From positions 2,911-9,514 of the forward strand of contig PBTJ01000119.1 in assembly GCA_002726925.1 (NCBI GenBank): a DNA stretch of 6,604 nt. Reading direction: 5' to 3'. A model generated the notes under the pieces. It did not search any database and had not been told where the DNA came from. It saw nothing but the letters and a program-made list of their open reading frames with translations. Shown one piece after another: positions 6,418 to 6,604 of this stretch. This DNA comes from Gammaproteobacteria bacterium (lineage in GTDB: Bacteria > Pseudomonadota > Gammaproteobacteria > Pseudomonadales > Azotimanducaceae). The stretch's first letter is position 1; the number at the start of each line of letters is the position of its first letter. The translations under genes were made by a program, and so were the position numbers.

Positions 6418-6470
6418 GGTTGATCCGTTTTGCTTATTCGTTCGTCAACTTTAGCGCAACGTTTTTCCAT
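6414..6470 (-). CDS. Possible 18-residue leader peptide overlapping the fleQ-like start
   Basis: ATG at 6470 opens a frame reading MEKRCAKVDERISKTDQP, ending in TGA at 6416-6414. That TGA overlaps the GTG start of the fleQ-like gene (GTGA), and the ATG overlaps the TAA of a frame open from the window edge (TAATG). The layout suits translational coupling, but the ribosome site is poor and so short a frame easily arises by chance. Confidence 0.2.
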   Translation of the reverse strand: MEKRCAKVDERISKTDQP

Positions 6471-6604
6471 TAGCGATAACGCTTAAGGCTCTCTCGCGCG
6501 AACACAAAGCTGGGCCATAAGTTGCCGCCGAACAGGCAACGCAGTGCCGCGCCTGAGCCTCGGGTCGCAGCACAACCCTTAGTTTGCCAGCAAAGTCCCA
6601 AAAT
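6418..6604. other. Right flank with no supported gene
   Basis: Apart from the possible leader peptide I see no gene here. On the minus strand a frame is open from the edge to a TAA at 6472-6470 (C-terminal end FVFARESLKRYR) and could be the tail of an upstream gene, but it is rich in Cys and Trp and I do not recognise it. On the plus strand another frame is open from about 6480 to the edge without an ATG. Neither resembles the missing N-terminal FleQ domain, and I see no convincing promoter. Confidence 0.4.
6521..6540. repeat. Short 6-bp inverted repeat
   Basis: GTTGCC (6521-6526) and GGCAAC (6535-6540) are perfect reverse complements around an 8-nt loop. There is no T-run on either side, so this is not a standard terminator; it may be a small operator or chance. 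Confidence 0.25.

Noticed and set aside
6480..6510. Sigma54-like TGGCCCAGCTTTGTG on the minus strand upstream of the fleQ-like gene
   Set aside because: The -24 half looks fair, but the invariant GC of the -12 element is replaced by TG at the required spacing.
6565..6600. Second sigma54-like TGGCAAAC...TTGTGC on the minus strand near the right edge
   Set aside because: GG and GC are about five bases too far apart for sigma54.
1..6604. Mobile elements, CRISPR arrays, tRNA or rRNA genes
   Set aside because: No spaced direct repeats, transposase-like frames, or tRNA/rRNA-like sequence were seen; the window is almost fully occupied by flagellar genes.

Overview
The window carries part of a flagellar gene cluster. 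The order and sequences fit a polarly flagellated gammaproteobacterium, probably from a marine or Pseudomonas-related lineage (an inference from gene order and protein similarity only). All convincing genes lie on the minus strand, so they read from high to low coordinates: a FleQ/FlrA-like sigma54 activator (6417-5335), a FleR/FlrC-like sigma54 activator (5058-3499), fliE (3495-3124), fliF (3082-1268), fliG (1244-186), and the start of one more gene (193-1) that overlaps the end of fliG and runs off the window.

The textbook order in Pseudomonas is fleQ-fleS-fleR-fliEFGHIJ. Here the sensor kinase gene fleS is missing from its usual place. In its stead is a gap of about 276 bp (5059-5334) full of regulatory sequence. 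From the end of the fleQ-like gene towards fleR it holds a long interrupted inverted repeat just after the stop codon (possible terminator), a perfect 8-bp dyad with the GTCA-N6-TGAC layout of the FleQ box, a perfect IHF consensus, and a near-perfect sigma54 -24/-12 promoter reading into fleR. This is a complete-looking enhancer, bend and promoter arrangement, and suggests that the FleQ-like protein (or FleR itself) switches on a fleR-fliE-fliF-fliG operon through sigma54 RNA polymerase.

Both regulators look unusual. The FleQ-like protein begins directly at its AAA+ domain: the whole N-terminal receiver-like domain is absent, and the positions that contact c-di-GMP in Pseudomonas FleQ carry other residues. 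The FleR-like protein keeps a receiver fold at its N-terminus, but the phosphoacceptor Asp position appears to be Cys and the conserved Thr and Lys are also replaced. Together with the missing fleS, this suggests a flagellar cascade whose second tier no longer uses phosphorelay.

The structural genes look normal. FliE is the rod/MS-ring junction protein, FliF the MS ring, and FliG the switch/motor protein with its torque residues intact. The gene after fliG sits where fliH is expected, but its visible 64 residues do not show a recognisable FliH N-terminus. The 187 bp at the right edge (6418-6604) hold no gene I can support.
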